Assembly (NCBI GenBank): GCA_029582265.1
Contig: CM055816.1
Span: 29,432,366-29,496,365 of the forward strand
Direction: 5' to 3'
Length of the DNA: 64,000 nt
Source: Zoroaster sp. YZ-2022
Lineage: Eukaryota; Echinodermata; Asteroidea; Forcipulatida; Zoroasteridae
Shown: positions 11,410 to 22,963 of the stretch, piece by piece
How the letters are laid out: each line of letters starts with the position of its first letter
How positions within the stretch are numbered: the stretch's first letter is position 1
The notes under the pieces: model-generated
The model's input: only the letters and a program-made list of their open reading frames with translations
The model's database searches: none
Told to the model about the DNA's origin: nothing
Program-made: the position numbers and the translations under genes

Positions 11410-13348
11410 GCAGTGGCCTAGGTTAGTACATGAGCGGCACACTTCATGTAGGTAATAGACTTCTGTACTATGCCGTGGACTAGGTTAGTACATGAGTAGC
11501 ACACTTCATGTAGGTAACAGACTTCTGGTACTGTGCCGTGGGACTAGGTTAGTACGCGAGCGGCACACTTCAAGTAGGTAATAAGACTTCTGGTACTATG
11601 CGGTGGACTAGGTTAGTACACGAGTGGCACACTTCATGTAGGTAATAGACTTCTGTACTATGCCGTGGACTAGGTTAGTACATGAGTAGCACACTTCATG
11701 TAGGTAACAGACTTCTGGTACTATGCCGTGGGACTAGGTTAGTACACGACTGGCACACTTCATGTAGGTAACAGACTTCTGGTACTGTGCCGTGGGACTA
11801 GGTTAGTACGCGAGCGGCACACTCAATGTAGGTAATAAGACTTCTGGTACTATGCGGTGGACTAGGTTAGTACACGAGTAGCACACTTCATGTAGGTAAT
11901 AGACTTCTGTACTATGCCGTGGACTAGGTTAGTACATGAGTAGCACACTTCATGTAGGTAACAGACTTCTGGTACTATGCCGTGGACTAGGTTAGTACAT
12001 GAGTAGCACACTTCATGTAGGTAACAGACTTCTGGTACTGTGCCGTGGACTAGGTTAGTACACGAGTGGCACACTTCATGTAGGTAATAGACTTCTGGTA
12101 CTGTGCCGTGGACTAGGTTAGTACACGAGTGGCACACTTCATGTAGAGTAATAGACTTCTGGTACTGTGCCGTGGGACTAGGTTAGTCAGTGGCACACTC
12201 AATGTAGTAATAGACTTCTGGTACTATGCGGCGGACTAGGTTAGTACACGAGTAGCACACTTCATGTAGGTAATAGACTTCTGGTACTATGCCATGGACT
12301 AGGTTAGTACACGAGTGGCACACTTCATGTAGGTAACAGACTTCTGGTACTATGCCATGGACTAGGTTAGTACACGAGTGGCACACTTCATATAGGTAAC
12401 AGACTTCTGGTACTATGCCGTGGACTAGGTTAGTACACGACTGGCACACTTCATGTAGGTAACAGACTTCTGGTACTATGCCGTGGACTAGGTTAGTACA
12501 TGAGTAGCACACTTCATGTAGGTAATAGACTTCTGTACTATGCCATGGACTAGGTTAGTACATGAGTAGCACACTTCATGTAGGTAACAGACTTCTGTAC
12601 TATGCCATGGACTAGGTTAGTACATGAGTAGCACACTTCATGTAGGTAACAGACTTCTGTACTATGCCATGGACTAGGTTAGTACATGAGTGGCACACTT
12701 CATGTAGGTAACAGACTTCTGTACTATGCCATGGACTAGGTTAGTACATGAGTGGCACACTTCATGTAGGTAATAGACTTCTGTACTATGCCATGGACTA
12801 GGTTAGTACATGAGTAGCACACTTCATGTAGGTAACAGACTTCTGTACTATGCCATGGACTAGGTTAGTACATGAGTGGCACACTTCATGTAGGTAACAG
12901 ACTTCTGGTACTGTGCCGTGGACTAGGTTAGTACATGAGTAGCACACTTCATGTAGGTAACAGACTTCTGTACTATGCCATGGACTAGGTTAGTACATGA
13001 GTAGCACACTTCATGTAGGTAACAGACTTCTGTACTATGCCATGGACTAGGTTAGTACATGAGTGGCACACTTCATGTAGGTAACAGACTTCTGGTACTG
13101 TGCCGTGGACTAGGTTAGTACATGAGTAGCACACTTCATGTAGGTAATAGACTTCTGGTACTGTGCCGTGGGACTAGGTTAGTACGCGAGCGGCACACTC
13201 AATGTAAGTAATAGACTTCTGGTACTATGCGGCGGACTAGGTTAGTACACGAGTAGCACACTTCATGTAGGTAATAGACTTCTGGTACTATGCCATGGAC
13301 TAGGTTAGTACACGAGTGGCACACTTCATGTAGGTAACAGACTTCTGG
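11410..13348. repeat. 63-bp minisatellite, about 30 copies
   Basis: The unit reads GTACTATGCCGTGGACTAGG, TTAGTACATGAGTAGCACAC, TTCATGTAGGTAACAGACTT, CTG, with 62-65-bp variants. Because the unit is close to a multiple of three, false open frames arise on the minus strand (12137-11862, 12512-12183). It fills the intron between the last exon and the next Ig-gene exon. Confidence 0.9.
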
Positions 13349-13363
13349 TTATTATTCACTTAC

Positions 13364-13384
13364 CAGGATTTATTACCTTACCAA
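13364..13384 (-). CDS. Possible 21-nt microexon of the Ig gene
   Basis: On the minus strand ACGACACCAG is followed by 21 nt and then GTAAGTGAA, a strong donor. The 21 nt are phase 1 to phase 1, have no stop in that frame and would add VGKVINP between the last Ig domain and the C-terminal tail. A pyrimidine tract (CTCTCTCTCTCCTCTTC) lies about 40 nt upstream. Skipping it also keeps frame, so it could be an optional stalk exon. A second donor-like GTAAGG sits inside it. Confidence 0.35.
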
Positions 13385-13746
13385 CTGGTGTCGTCAAGGG
13401 AGTTCCCAAATTTGACACAGAGGGCGAAGAGGAGAGAGAGAGATAAGTAAGATACAGAAGGAAAGAAAATGCAAAACAAAATGTTAAACATAAAATAATA
13501 TGTGGTTGAAAGGGCTTGTCAAATAAGAATTGTTTTAATTTGAAAATATTATGCACAATTCTGTAAACATTTTGACCTTTTAAAGATAATTGCCAATTTG
13601 AGGGCGTTTTGAGGCACTTTTTCGTTTTAATGTTTATGCAAATTTAAATATTCAATCGAAAATCAATTTTGTTGCAGTAGGATCAGCTCCAACATCATCG
13701 TTGGTTGTTAGTGCTTAAAAGTTGACTGAAGTCTTTGTCTTTTTAA

Positions 13747-13956
13747 AGGGACAATGTCAACACAATCAACATGGCATGGAATCAGAGTGTTAGTTTTAGA
13801 TTATCACAGTGACTGGAAAAAATACTCCACATGATAAGGTTATATTACTGTTGCATAAATGAGCCAGTAATTTTCAGTCATGGTGTTCATCTTAAACTAG
13901 GACACCGATTCCATGCCCTGTTGAAAGTCTGCTCCGATTGTGATGATACTGCCCCT
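13747..13956. mobile_element. TTAA-flanked MITE, AGGGACA family (copy 2)
   Basis: TTAA at 13743-13746 and 13957-13960 bracket AGGGACAATGTCAACACAATC and its diverged complement GATGATACTGCCCCT. The interior has CATGGCATGGAATCAGAG and GGACACCGATTCCATGCCCTG. Confidence 0.75.
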
Positions 13957-14002
13957 TTAAAAGTCGGTTCTCTGTTTGTTTGTTTTTTTGTTTTTTGTTT
14001 TT

Positions 14003-14370
14003 TAATGTTTTGTGGCGTAGCAAAAGGTTTTAAAAAAAAAAAGTACACTGCCCATCTCAAATTTGTTGCCCCTCCTTTCCCCCTCTTGAACAGCATACAT
14101 TACAGGTATATAATCTCACCTCCCAAAGTGACTTTTAGACTTGGCATTTCCAAGCAAGTTTTCAAAGCGGCAAGTGTACTCTCCCAATGTGTCGTTATTG
14201 ACCTGCGTTTTTTTATGTTTTGTGGCGTACAAAAAAGTTTTTTTTTAAAAAGGTACACCCCCCATTTCAATTTGTTGCCCCTCCTTTCCCCCTCTTGAAC
14301 AGCATACATTATATAATGTCACCTCCCAAAGTGACTTTTAGACTTGGCATTTCCAAGCAAGTTTTCAAAA
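14003..14370 (-). repeat. Two partial duplicates of the Ig3 exon end and adjoining intron
   Basis: 14114-14205 and 14317-14370 copy the last ~90 and ~50 bases of the exon at 14618-14446 (TCCCAAAGTGACTTTTAGAC then TTCCAAGCAAGTTTTCAAA), including its splice donor, with the downstream intron text (ATGTTTTGTGGCGTA, CTTGAACAGCATACATTA). The pieces form a three-copy tandem series ending in the intact exon. They lack the exon's acceptor half. Confidence 0.7.
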
Positions 14371-14445
14371 AAGCTACACCCCCATCACAAATTCTTTGCC
14401 TCTCCTTTCCTCACTTGAACAGCATGGGTTATAATATAATCTCAC

Positions 14446-14618
14446 CTCCTAAAGTGACTTTAGCCTCGGAATTACCAAGCAAGTTTTCAAAGCGGCAAGT
14501 GTACTCCCCCAATGTGTTGTCATTGACCTGCGTCACAATCAATGTTGAAACCGATGTCTCTCTGTAGGGGTCCATTTTGGTGTCCAGGTTCACGCTTATC
14601 TGATACCCATCATTAACA
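14446..14618 (-). CDS. Ig-superfamily protein, second half of Ig domain 3
   Basis: The acceptor is CCTTAAATACAG and the donor GGAG|GTGAGA. The 173-nt exon starts phase 2 and ends phase 1. It encodes VNDGYQISVNLDTK, then VSTLIVTQVNDNTLGEYTC, then RFENLLGNSEAKVTLG. The DNTLGEYTCR(F)EN..G pattern is the F-G strand signature of an I-set Ig domain and carries its second disulfide cysteine. With the exon at 16241-16100 it completes domain 3, resembling the membrane-proximal Ig of lachesin/IgLON-type adhesion proteins. Confidence 0.85.
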
Positions 14619-15239
14619 CTGTATTTAAGGAAAAATATCAAATTAACCACAGGTCACAAAAAGCAGGTTTCTGCTTATTTGTTACGAGTCGGACTCAGTC
14701 CATCATTAACTGTGAAATTTCACAGAGACCATGGCTTTCACTGACCTGGTCTTGGCCTTGGTGCCTTAAAAATTGGTGCCTTAAAGGCAATTGCATCAGA
14801 TATTGAGGTTTTTGGGAAAACAGAATTGGGCGGGGGGAGACATGAGATTCAGTTTGTGGTTTTGACCCTTGTAGTAGTAGGGGGGTTTTAAAGATATTCC
14901 CATAGATATTCCGATACAGTGGCATAGTATTTGTTGGTATTTCTGAACTTCAATCTGTATTTTGGTTCATTGAGTTTTGTGTCAGTAAATTTACCCCTCA
15001 AAAATGTTTACCCCCCCCCCCCCACTGAAAATCTTGGCTATGCCCTTTACTTGAGAAATGTGGCCTTGCTCTTGGGGGCAGGCAGAGAAGGGACTATTCT
15101 TCCATTCATTATCAGCATGCATGGAAATTTACTCAATATTTGTTGTGAGCCCTCCCCTAATGGTGTTCTTTGAGCACAGCGTTCATCCCCTCATCACTTT
15201 TTTTTCCCTCCTGGACACACCACTGGCCTGGGGATTTCT

Positions 15240-16060
15240 GCAAAAATAGGTAACCAGCCAAATTGCCACTTAATGTAAATTTGCATCAGTCAGATAAATT
15301 TGCTACCATAGTTAAATTTTGCAGATAAATTTTGCTCAGTGCAACAAGGTTACCATAGTTACGACCTTGTTGCGCAGATAAATTTTGCTCAGTGCAACAA
15401 GGTCAGATAAATTACGACCTTGTTGCAGATAAATTTTGCTCAGTGCAACAAGGTCGTACCATAGTTACGACCTTGTTGCAGACATTGATTTTGCTCAGTG
15501 CAACAAGGTCGTATCTTTTTTGCAAAGTTCCAGGATGAACACTCATAACCTATGGCAGAAGCCCTACACCGACGTGTGTAGCAAAATTAAAATCAATTGT
15601 TTCTCACCCGACGCAAGAATTTCATCAAACTGTAAAGATACGACATTGTGGCAGTCAATTGTATGCAAAGTTATGCACAATTGCACGTACACAACCTTGT
15701 TGCATTTTTTAGATACGACCTCACTGCATTGATGCGACGAATTGCTTCTGGCTGGTCAGCTCAAATTTGCTTAGCAGATAAATTTGTTCGGCAGATAAAT
15801 TTGCTCGGCAGATAAATTTGCTCGGCAGATAAATTTTGCTCGGCAGATAAATTTTGCTCGGCAGATAAATTTTGCTCAGCAGATAAATTTTGCTCATCAG
15901 ATAAATTTGCTCAGCAGATAAATTTTCTCAGCAGATAAATTTGCTCATCAGATAAATTTGCTTAGAAGATAAACTTGCTCAGCAGATAAATTTGTTTAGC
16001 AGATAAATTTGCTCAGCTGATAAATTTGCTAAGCAGATAAACTTGCTAATCAATATTTTC
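15240..16060. repeat. CAGATAAATTTGCTC tandem repeat with GCAACAAGGTCGTA palindromes
   Basis: 15770-16050 holds about 14 copies of CAGATAAATTTTGCTCGG (17-19 bp). 15300-15520 alternates GCAACAAGGTCGTA with TACGACCTTGTTGC between further AGATAAATTTTGCTCAGT units. It lies in the intron that splits Ig domain 3. Confidence 0.75.
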
Positions 16061-16099
16061 AGCTTAGCAGCTCTATGAAATTGGACTCAGGCCACTCAC

Positions 16100-16241
16100 T
16101 CAACACGGCTGTTGCCCTTAAACCACATCACTTTGTTCACTGTGGTAACAGCTGGGAAAGCTTCACAGGTGCATACAAGATTTGCTGAATCTCCACGTGG
16201 GGCACTCACAATCTCATTCTCGGGACTCACAACAGGTGAAT
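16100..16241 (-). CDS. Ig-superfamily protein, first half of Ig domain 3
   Basis: The acceptor is GGTTTTATGTAATGCAG and the donor GTTGA|GTGAGT. The 142-nt exon starts phase 1 and ends phase 2, matching its neighbours on both sides. It encodes SPVVSPENEIVSAPRGDSAN, then LVCTCEAFPAV, then NKVMWFKGNSRV. The B-strand cysteine and the C-strand tryptophan of an Ig domain are both present. The domain is completed by the exon at 14618-14446 after an intron at the C'-strand. Confidence 0.85.
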
Positions 16242-16539
16242 CTGCATTACATAAAACCAAAAAAAAAGACCAAAGGTTTTCACATTTTTGTTAATCAGGC
16301 GTGTGATTTGACAACAGAAAAAGAATCCTGAAAAAGAGTAGATTGCATGGGTCTCCTTTTGGTCTAGAAGACAAAGCCCCTGAATCTCCTTTCAAGAAAA
16401 TGTTGAGGCCAAGGGAGATTTGTAAAAAAAAAAAAAAATTTAATAGCAATTTCCAGAAATGTTCTCTTTTAAAGGAACACTGATATTTTACTTGAGGGAA
16501 AACAAATCAGGGGTGTGATTTGATAAAGTAAAAACTCCT

Positions 16540-17600
16540 GAAAATGGGTAGCAGGCCTGAGTCTCCATTTGGTCTAGAGGACAATGCCCCCTGAACCTCC
16601 TGTGGGTAGCAGGGCCTGGGTCTCCCTTTGGTCTAGAGGACAAAGCCCCCCCTGAACCTCCTGTGGGTAGCGGGCCTGAGTCTCCCTTTGGTCTAGAGGA
16701 CAAAGCCCCCTGAACCTCCTGTGGGTAGCTGGCCTGAGTCTCCCTTTGGTCTAGAGGACAAAGCCCCCTGAACCTCCTGTGGGTAGCAGGCCTGGGTCTC
16801 CCTTTGGTCTAGAGGACAAAGCCCCCTGAACCTCCTGTGGGTAGCGGGCCTGGGTCTCCCTTTGGTCTAGAGGACAAAGCCCCCAGAACCTCCTGTGGGT
16901 AGCGGGCCTGGGTCTCCCTTTGGTCTAGAGGACAAAGCCCCCAGAACCTCCTGTGGGTAGCAGGGCCTGGGTCTCCCTTTGGTCTAGAGGACGAAGCCTC
17001 CCTGAACCTCCTGTGGGTAGCGGGCCTGGGTCTGCCTTTGGTCTAGAGGACAAAGCCACCTGAACCTCCTGTGGGTAGCGGGCCTGGGTCTCCCTTTGGT
17101 CTAGAGGACAAAGCCCCCTGAACCTCCTGTGGGTAGCGGGCCTGAGTCTCCCTTTGGTCTAGAGGACAAAGCCCCCTGAACCTCCTGTGGGTAGCTGGCC
17201 CGAGTCTCCCTTTGGTCTAGAGGACAAAGCCCCCTGAACCTCCTGTGGGTAGCAGGCCTGAGTCTCCCTTTGGTCTAGAGGACAATGCCCCCTGAACCTC
17301 CTGTGGGTAGCAGGGCCTGGGTCTCCCTTTGGTCTAGAAGACAAAGCCCCCCCTGAACCTCCTGTGGGTAGCAGGCCCGAGTCTCCCTTTGGTCTAGAGG
17401 ACGAAGCCTCCCTGAACCTCCTGTGGGTAGCGGGCCTGGGTCTCCCTTTGGTCTAGAATACGAAGCCTCCCTGAACCTCCTGTGGGTAGCTGGCCTGAGT
17501 CTCCCTTTGGTCTAGAGGACGAAGCCTCCTGAACCTCCTGTGGGTAGCGGGCCTGGGTCTGCCTTTGGTCTAGAGGACAAAGCCACCTGAACCTCCTGGA
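16540..17600. repeat. 58-bp minisatellite, about 18 copies
   Basis: The unit reads GGGTAGCAGGCCTGGGTCTC, CCTTTGGTCTAGAGGACAAA, GCCCCCTGAACCTCCTGT. Single or partial units also lie at 16340-16400 and 19040-19150, the latter flanked by the same text that starts this array (GGGGTGTGATTTGACAAA). The minus-strand frames through it are artefacts of the repeat. Confidence 0.9.
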
Positions 17601-17657
17601 TGTTTCATTTTGGAGGATTTACAGACTCTCCACAAACAAGAAACTAGAGGTTTGGAG

Positions 17658-18016
17658 TGTCGTGGCCGAGCGGTCTAGCTTACCGGACTCAAGTTGTGGT
17701 GTTAACAGCAGAATGTGGGTTCGAATCCCGGCCGTGACACTTGTGTCCTTGAGCAAGACACTTAACCATATTTGCTTCTCTCCACCCAGGGGTTAAATGG
17801 GTACCTGTGAGGGCAGAGTTGGTTGATTAGCCCTATATGCACTGTAATGGCAGCAATTGAGCTGTATACTCCCCAGGGAGCTGAGATAGTTTCAGGAATG
17901 ATTTATGAGCCTTATGAGCCTTATGAGCAGGGGTAATGATATAATGCGCCTTGAGCACCACTTAGCTGGTGGATACGTGCGCTATATAAGTCCACACATT
18001 ATTATTATTATTATTG
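17658..18016 (+). mobile_element. tRNA-derived SINE, family 1 (full length)
   Basis: The head GTCGTGGCCGAGCGGTCTAG (A box) and GGTTCGAATCCCGG (B box) are tRNA-Ser/Leu-like. The body includes CTTGAGCAAGACACTTAACC, AGGGGTTAAATGGGTACCTG and CTCCCCAGGGAGCTGAGATAG. The 3' part is GCGCCTTGAGCACCACTTAG, then GCGCTATATAAGTCC and an ATT tail. It is the clearest copy of a family with at least eight members in the window. Despite the tRNA-like boxes there is no complete tRNA cloverleaf. Confidence 0.85.
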
Positions 18017-18116
18017 CTTCTTTCTTTCCTTGGTGGCTACTTCTCTTCTTTCATGAACATTTTGAGGAAAAGAGAGATTTGTTTAAAAAATCATGCGAAG
18101 TCACACGCCTGAGTAA

Positions 18117-18421
18117 CCCTCCTACACATGGAGGCCACTCTGAACCACAAAATTCTGTTCAAGGAGCAACCTTCAGTACATGTATACAAGCCTGCTGTCC
18201 TTTCCAAGTAATCTTACAAAATCAACTGTGTGCCACCCAAGGCCACTGTAAATGTTTGAACACATTAGTATGGCCTGCAATCAATGGGAGACCACTTTAC
18301 CCTGCAATCTCAGTGGTGTGACAGTGCACAGAAGGGCAACCATAGGATGTCACTGGCAACAGCTAATGGCTTGGAGTGGCCTGAATGGGTTGTTTCAAAA
18401 ATTGCACTGATTGTAGGAGGG
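18117..18421. mobile_element. TTAA-type MITE, CCCTCCTAC ends
   Basis: GTAA (decayed TTAA) precedes CCCTCCTACACATGGAGG and the end TTGTAGGAGGG precedes TTAA (18422-18425). The interior repeats AAGGCCACT and TGGAGTGGCCT type words in both orientations. Confidence 0.6.
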
Positions 18422-18568
18422 TTAATACTATAAAAACATGGAATGAATAACTGTAGGTGTACATGTGTGCAATTACTGTTGGTTGTTGCCCTAGGAAACC
18501 ACAAACTGAATCTCATGTCTCAATTCGGTTTTCCCAAAAACCTCAATATCCGATGCAATTCCCTTTAA

Positions 18569-18881
18569 CCCTCCTACTACTACTACAAGGATCAAAATCA
18601 GTCAAAATGTTGATACACTTGCCAAGGTATATCGAGTGCACTTAAAAGTCAAACACTGTCAAACCTTACGTGTAGTAAGTACATTTACATGTCAAAATGA
18701 GTCAACAGTTTTTGACTTGGAAAAGCATTGTCTGGTTTTGTTCAGGGTAGTCAAAATGGCAGTAAAAACCAGTCAAAAATGCTCCTGTGTGCACATTAGG
18801 GTCAACAGTTAAAACAGACAGTTGATTGGTTTTGACCTCTATATACCAACTTCCCACTAAAGTGCAACAATAGTAGGAGGG
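18569..18881. mobile_element. TTAA-flanked MITE, CCCTCCTAC ends, GTCAAAA-word interior
   Basis: TTAA (18565-18568) precedes CCCTCCTACTACTACTAC and the end TAGTAGGAGGG precedes TTAA (18882-18885). The interior is packed with AGTCAAAA, TTTTGAC and CCAGTCAAAAATG. Sister copies are at 63665-63937 (same orientation) and 63357 onward (reverse), with decayed pieces near 35160-35340. Confidence 0.75.
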
Positions 18882-18999
18882 TTAATAAACAGTAAATTTG
18901 TTCTACATCAATCTGGATACATCTATGGACAAGATGGTCTATATTGAATGTAGATTATTCTTTTTTAAACTATTTTTGAAAATCTTCATAATCAAATGA

Positions 19000-19215
19000 A
19001 TATCAGGGGTGTGATTTGACAAAAGTAAAAATCCTGAAAAATGGGTAGCAGGCCTGGGTCTCCCTTTGGTCTAGAGGACAAAGCCACCTGAACCTCCTGT
19101 GGGTAGCAGGCCTGGGTCTCCCTTTGGACAAAGCCCCCTGAACCTCCCGGATGTTTACATGTATTTTTGGAGGATTTACAGACTCTCCACATCCCCACAA
19201 ATAAGAAACTAGAGG
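19000..19215. repeat. Outlying copies of the 58-bp minisatellite unit
   Basis: AGGGGTGTGATTTGACAAA, two GGTAGCAGGCCTGGGTCTCC units and the closing GGATGTTTACATG...GAGGATTTACAGACTCTCC repeat both edges of the main array at 16.5-17.6 kb. This looks like a two-unit version of the same locus. Confidence 0.7.
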
Positions 19216-19650
19216 TTTGGACAAAACACAGGCTACTTCTTTCTTTCCTTGGGGCTACTTTTCTTATTTAACCCTAACCCCCTTTGGTATTCTGGCTAGA
19301 CACCCTGCTCAACTCAACAACATACAACATTTGTCAAAGTGAGAAGGCTGCTGAGTGTAACAAGATCCAACAGTGCATATTGTTGCGTCTAGCAGGCTAG
19401 CCCTGTAGTGTGTTTGGGTGGTATTATAAGTACCCTGCTAGGCACAACAGTATGCATCAGGGAATTTAGCAGGCTAGATCAGTGTGTGTGTTATAAGTAG
19501 CCTGCTGAGTGTAACAGTATGCAACGTGAAACATGGATAGATCCACTTACCCACTTTTTAAAATCACTTACTAGCTGAAAAATCCACTTACCTCTGGTAA
19601 GTCGGTATTAAAGTGGGAATTTCGAGGCTTGTGGTATATACTCTACTCAC

Positions 19651-19932
19651 ATTCCATCTTCAGGAAAACTTCATCAGTGTCCACCTCCTGCCCAATCCCA
19701 TTTGAGGCGATGCACTGATAGAGACCCCTCCAGTCTCCTGTGATCTCGCTGATAATAAGCTGGCTCCCGGTGAAGAACGCACCGCCGGGTGGCGACGGGA
19801 AGAATCTTACCGGTCGCACTCGCTGCCACTTGATCGTCGGCTCGGGGCTGCCCGTAGCGTTACACCACAATGTGACCTTGGAGCCAGGTATGGGCGATAA
19901 GTCCGGCGTGATTGCAGTGATAGAGGGCGGTG
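19651..19932 (-). CDS. Ig-superfamily protein, Ig domain 2 exon
   Basis: The acceptor is CACAAATTTTCCAG and the donor GAAT|GTGAGT. The 282-nt exon is phase 1 to phase 1, as usual for a whole Ig-domain exon. It encodes PPSITAITPDLSPIPGSKVT, then LWCNATGSPEPTIKWQR (B-strand Cys, C-strand Trp), then GSQLIISEITGDWRGLYQC and IASNGIGQEVDTDEVFLK. The IxxIxxDxxGxYxCxAxNxxG pattern is an I-set domain. The exon is intact. Confidence 0.9.
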
Positions 19933-20588
19933 CTGGAAAATTTGTGAATGTAAAATGAAAACATACACATCATTAAGTGCCTGCATTAATCAACAAGATC
20001 AATCAGGCAGAATGATTTGATTTAAATGAAGGTAAAACCATGGTAATGTTGGCAAAAATGCTCTAATGGCCTACTTCGCAAATACGCGAGCATTGCATCT
20101 CAGTCTAGCTGCTGATCACCATTCACATATCCCTGTACGTTACTGTGTAGTTTATTGAACCATCTACATAGTTGCATTATTTAAAATGAACCAAAACAAA
20201 TTGAAAAAAAGCATGGCTAAGGCCCCCCCCAAAAGAAGGGGGTTTGTTTGGTAATATTTTTGTATACGTTATACATGACACATGGTTCTTGGAACCAGAC
20301 GAAATTTCCCCATACACAAAGTATGTGAAAAAGTCGTTTAAAACACTGCACAGCAGAATTCCAATCGATCCAACAATTTTGCTTGCAATTGGACATCATT
20401 TCATACCCCCACCCAAAAAAAAAGAAAACTACAAAAATACAGACGTACAGGTCTGAGGAGACCATAAACCAGAGACTTTTCTTTTTTGACCCGTTATTCA
20501 GTGTGGTTGTATCATTAGTGGACAAAACCTGGGGATGTAATATAAATGTTCCAGTATTTTTGTTGTTAGCTAGAGCAGCGTGCATTAA

Positions 20589-20670
20589 CCCTAACTCCCT
20601 AGACAACCAAGGCAGTTGGAGGATTTTGAAGGATTTGTATTGTTCACTAACAATGCTTAGGGAGTTAGGG
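20589..20670. mobile_element. 82-bp TTAA-flanked MITE
   Basis: TTAA (20585-20588), CCCTAACTCCCTAGACAACC, ..., TTAGGGAGTTAGGG, TTAA (20671-20674). The smallest member of the CCCTAACYCC group in this window. Confidence 0.7.
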
Positions 20671-20778
20671 TTAAGGATTTCACATTAGCTTGCATGTACG
20701 TATACGTAGATGACCCTCTTTAAATTGTAGCATTACTCATACTAGTCATAGCCTAGGTCAATGGTTATTCATGTATAT

Positions 20779-21301
20779 ATACATAACAGCAAAAGAAACG
20801 TCAACCCCTAAATTTTGTTAAGTAATTATATTATTAAACATAATAAATATACAATGTTGTGGGATGGTTGGCTGCCAGGTCAACCAAATTTGCCACATTG
20901 TGTTCGTGTTACACTTCATACTCATAATATTCTTCATTAACCCTCCTATAGGTTTAACAATCAAAGACAATCAAAATGTTTATGTCTCTCAACCCATTGA
21001 CTTTGTGCAGTGCACTCAGATACACTCAAAATTTGTATGTAACTCCCAACCCATTGACTTTGTGCAGTGCACTCAAGGACATGTGGCTAGGATAGGTCAA
21101 ACCAAAACCACTGGACCGTACATACACAGCTCTGTGTAACTCTGGTTTGACCTACTAATTGGCAATGCAACCAAAAATACTCAAGTGACTGTCTGTGAGT
21201 GCGTGCTGACTGGGCCAAATTTCAGCCTGGGCATATAGGAGGGTTATAAAATGAAAATAATAAATATTTTTAGGGGTGACGTTTCTTTTGCTGTTATGTA
21301 T
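20779..21301. mobile_element. TIR element (ATAACAGCAAAAGAAACG ends) with a TTAA MITE inside
   Basis: ACATAACAGCAAAAGAAACG at 20779 and its complement CGTTTCTTTTGCTGTTATGT near 21282-21301 define TIRs of about 32 bp in a TA-rich context, as in Tc1/mariner MITEs. A second element with CCCTCCTATAG ends lies inside at 20941-21243 (TTAA on the left, decayed TTAT on the right). That one repeats CAACCCATTGACTTTGTGC and AGTGCACTCA. Confidence 0.65.
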
Positions 21302-22198
21302 ATTTCAAAATATACTATTTCAAACATACTTTTTATTAGATTTTATTATAATCATTCTGAAATCTGAAAACATCTGATATTATTTCAGATTTCATATGTT
21401 TAACAAATAAACATTGACTAAAGAATCAGTCCTTTCTTGTAAATGTGTTACTACTCGCCAGTACTTTTGAGGTACATGTACATGTAATCGCAGTGGGAAA
21501 AAAGAGACGAGTACGATTAGCGATTATTACCAGTGAACGATTTCCCCTGTATCGCATCGAAAAATGCGACGTAATTTGGACAAGCTGCGATGTAATTTCA
21601 AACAATACATCGCAGATTTTGCGATACAAATTGCGACAGATTTTTTCACTTTTGTGGTTTAAAAATAAACATTTTTGAAATCATATTCACAAACCTTTCC
21701 CAAAATAACGTTTACATGTATATTTCCGACCAAACAATATCAAGGGACCTGTCCCGACTGGGTTTGTTTCCGTGTGTCCAGACCACGGCGGGGGTACGTC
21801 TATGCGACGTACGTAGTCAACGATGACTTCATGATGCGACGGTGTTGATGAAACAGTGAACACGTGCACTTGTTTTACCTATGTGCATCCGTACATGCAA
21901 CTTTAATACCAGCAATCCATAAAGATTTTATCCGCAAAATTTGGATAAATTTCTATGTGCATGCAATATTTTCCTGCTGATGAATTAACTACGGGCGAAA
22001 TTCCCGAAATGAAAAACACGCAACAACCGCCCAGTTTTTTTTAAAGCTTTGCACGTGTTTATTTTTTCTTCTCCTGAGTTTGGGGGTTGGAGCATTGAGC
22101 AATGAGCCAAACCTAATGCCCCTATACACAATAGTATCGTGTTCAGTTCACACGTGCGATTTCATACGATCACTACGGCCATATTCAAATGAACTCTA

Positions 22199-22258
22199 GA
22201 ACTAATTACTACTCAATTGAGATTCCACATGGTGTCACCGCAATTAGTCTTACTTAGT
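22199..22258 (+). mobile_element. Solo Penelope-tail fragment
   Basis: GAACTAATTACTACTCAATTGAG followed by CCACATGGTGTCACCGCAATTAGTCTTACTTA matches part of the tail at 640-700. No coding remnant is attached. Confidence 0.65.
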
Positions 22259-22963
22259 TACTAACTTCGTTTTATAAGTTTTTTTAAATTAACAAAATGA
22301 GCATTCATTTATATATGTAGTGGTGAGATTTAGAATCATTTCGGCACACAATATGATCGCACTTTCAACCAAAGTGAGCCACACATTTTCCGGACGAATT
22401 TTTAATAATCAAAATCAAGCTTGATCATAATTATTCATTTTGAAAAGCACCCGAACATGTCATGATATTGCCTCTGTTTTAGTTATCGATATAAATTATG
22501 TAAACAAAAAAGAAAATGGACGGAGGACTAAATTTCATGAATGACTGCAATTTGGCAAAAATAATTAAGAAATTGGCCTAGAAGAAACACATGATTTTTT
22601 TTACCACCTGTGGCTCAATTTCCGGACACTAGAGATTATTATTTCTGGTAAAATTTGGACATTCATATTATGAACCAAACAGTAAAGCCTTAAAAAACAA
22701 CACTTTTACCTAGATGCACACTATACACTGTAATTTTAAGCATTTTTAAATTTGCTACACAAAATTCACAGATTGCTATACCAAAAATTATTTTGCTATC
22801 CAAATTCAATTTTTGCATCGCAGTTTCGCTATGCAAAATATTTGAACGAAATCGTTCCCTGATCACACGTGATTATTTGAGTGATCGCACTACTCACCAA
22901 GCACTACTAGGAATGTAAGCCCAATGACAGTGAAATGTGCTTGATAATAATGAAATCACTTAC

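Noticed and set aside
11862..12512. Cys-rich repeat proteins on the minus strand
   Set aside because: They are products of the 63-bp minisatellite within an intron; other units of the same array break the frame.
17658..17740. tRNA gene (A and B boxes, GGTTCGAATCC)
   Set aside because: The region is the head of a SINE with many copies and an unrelated body; no complete cloverleaf with a proper anticodon stem was found.
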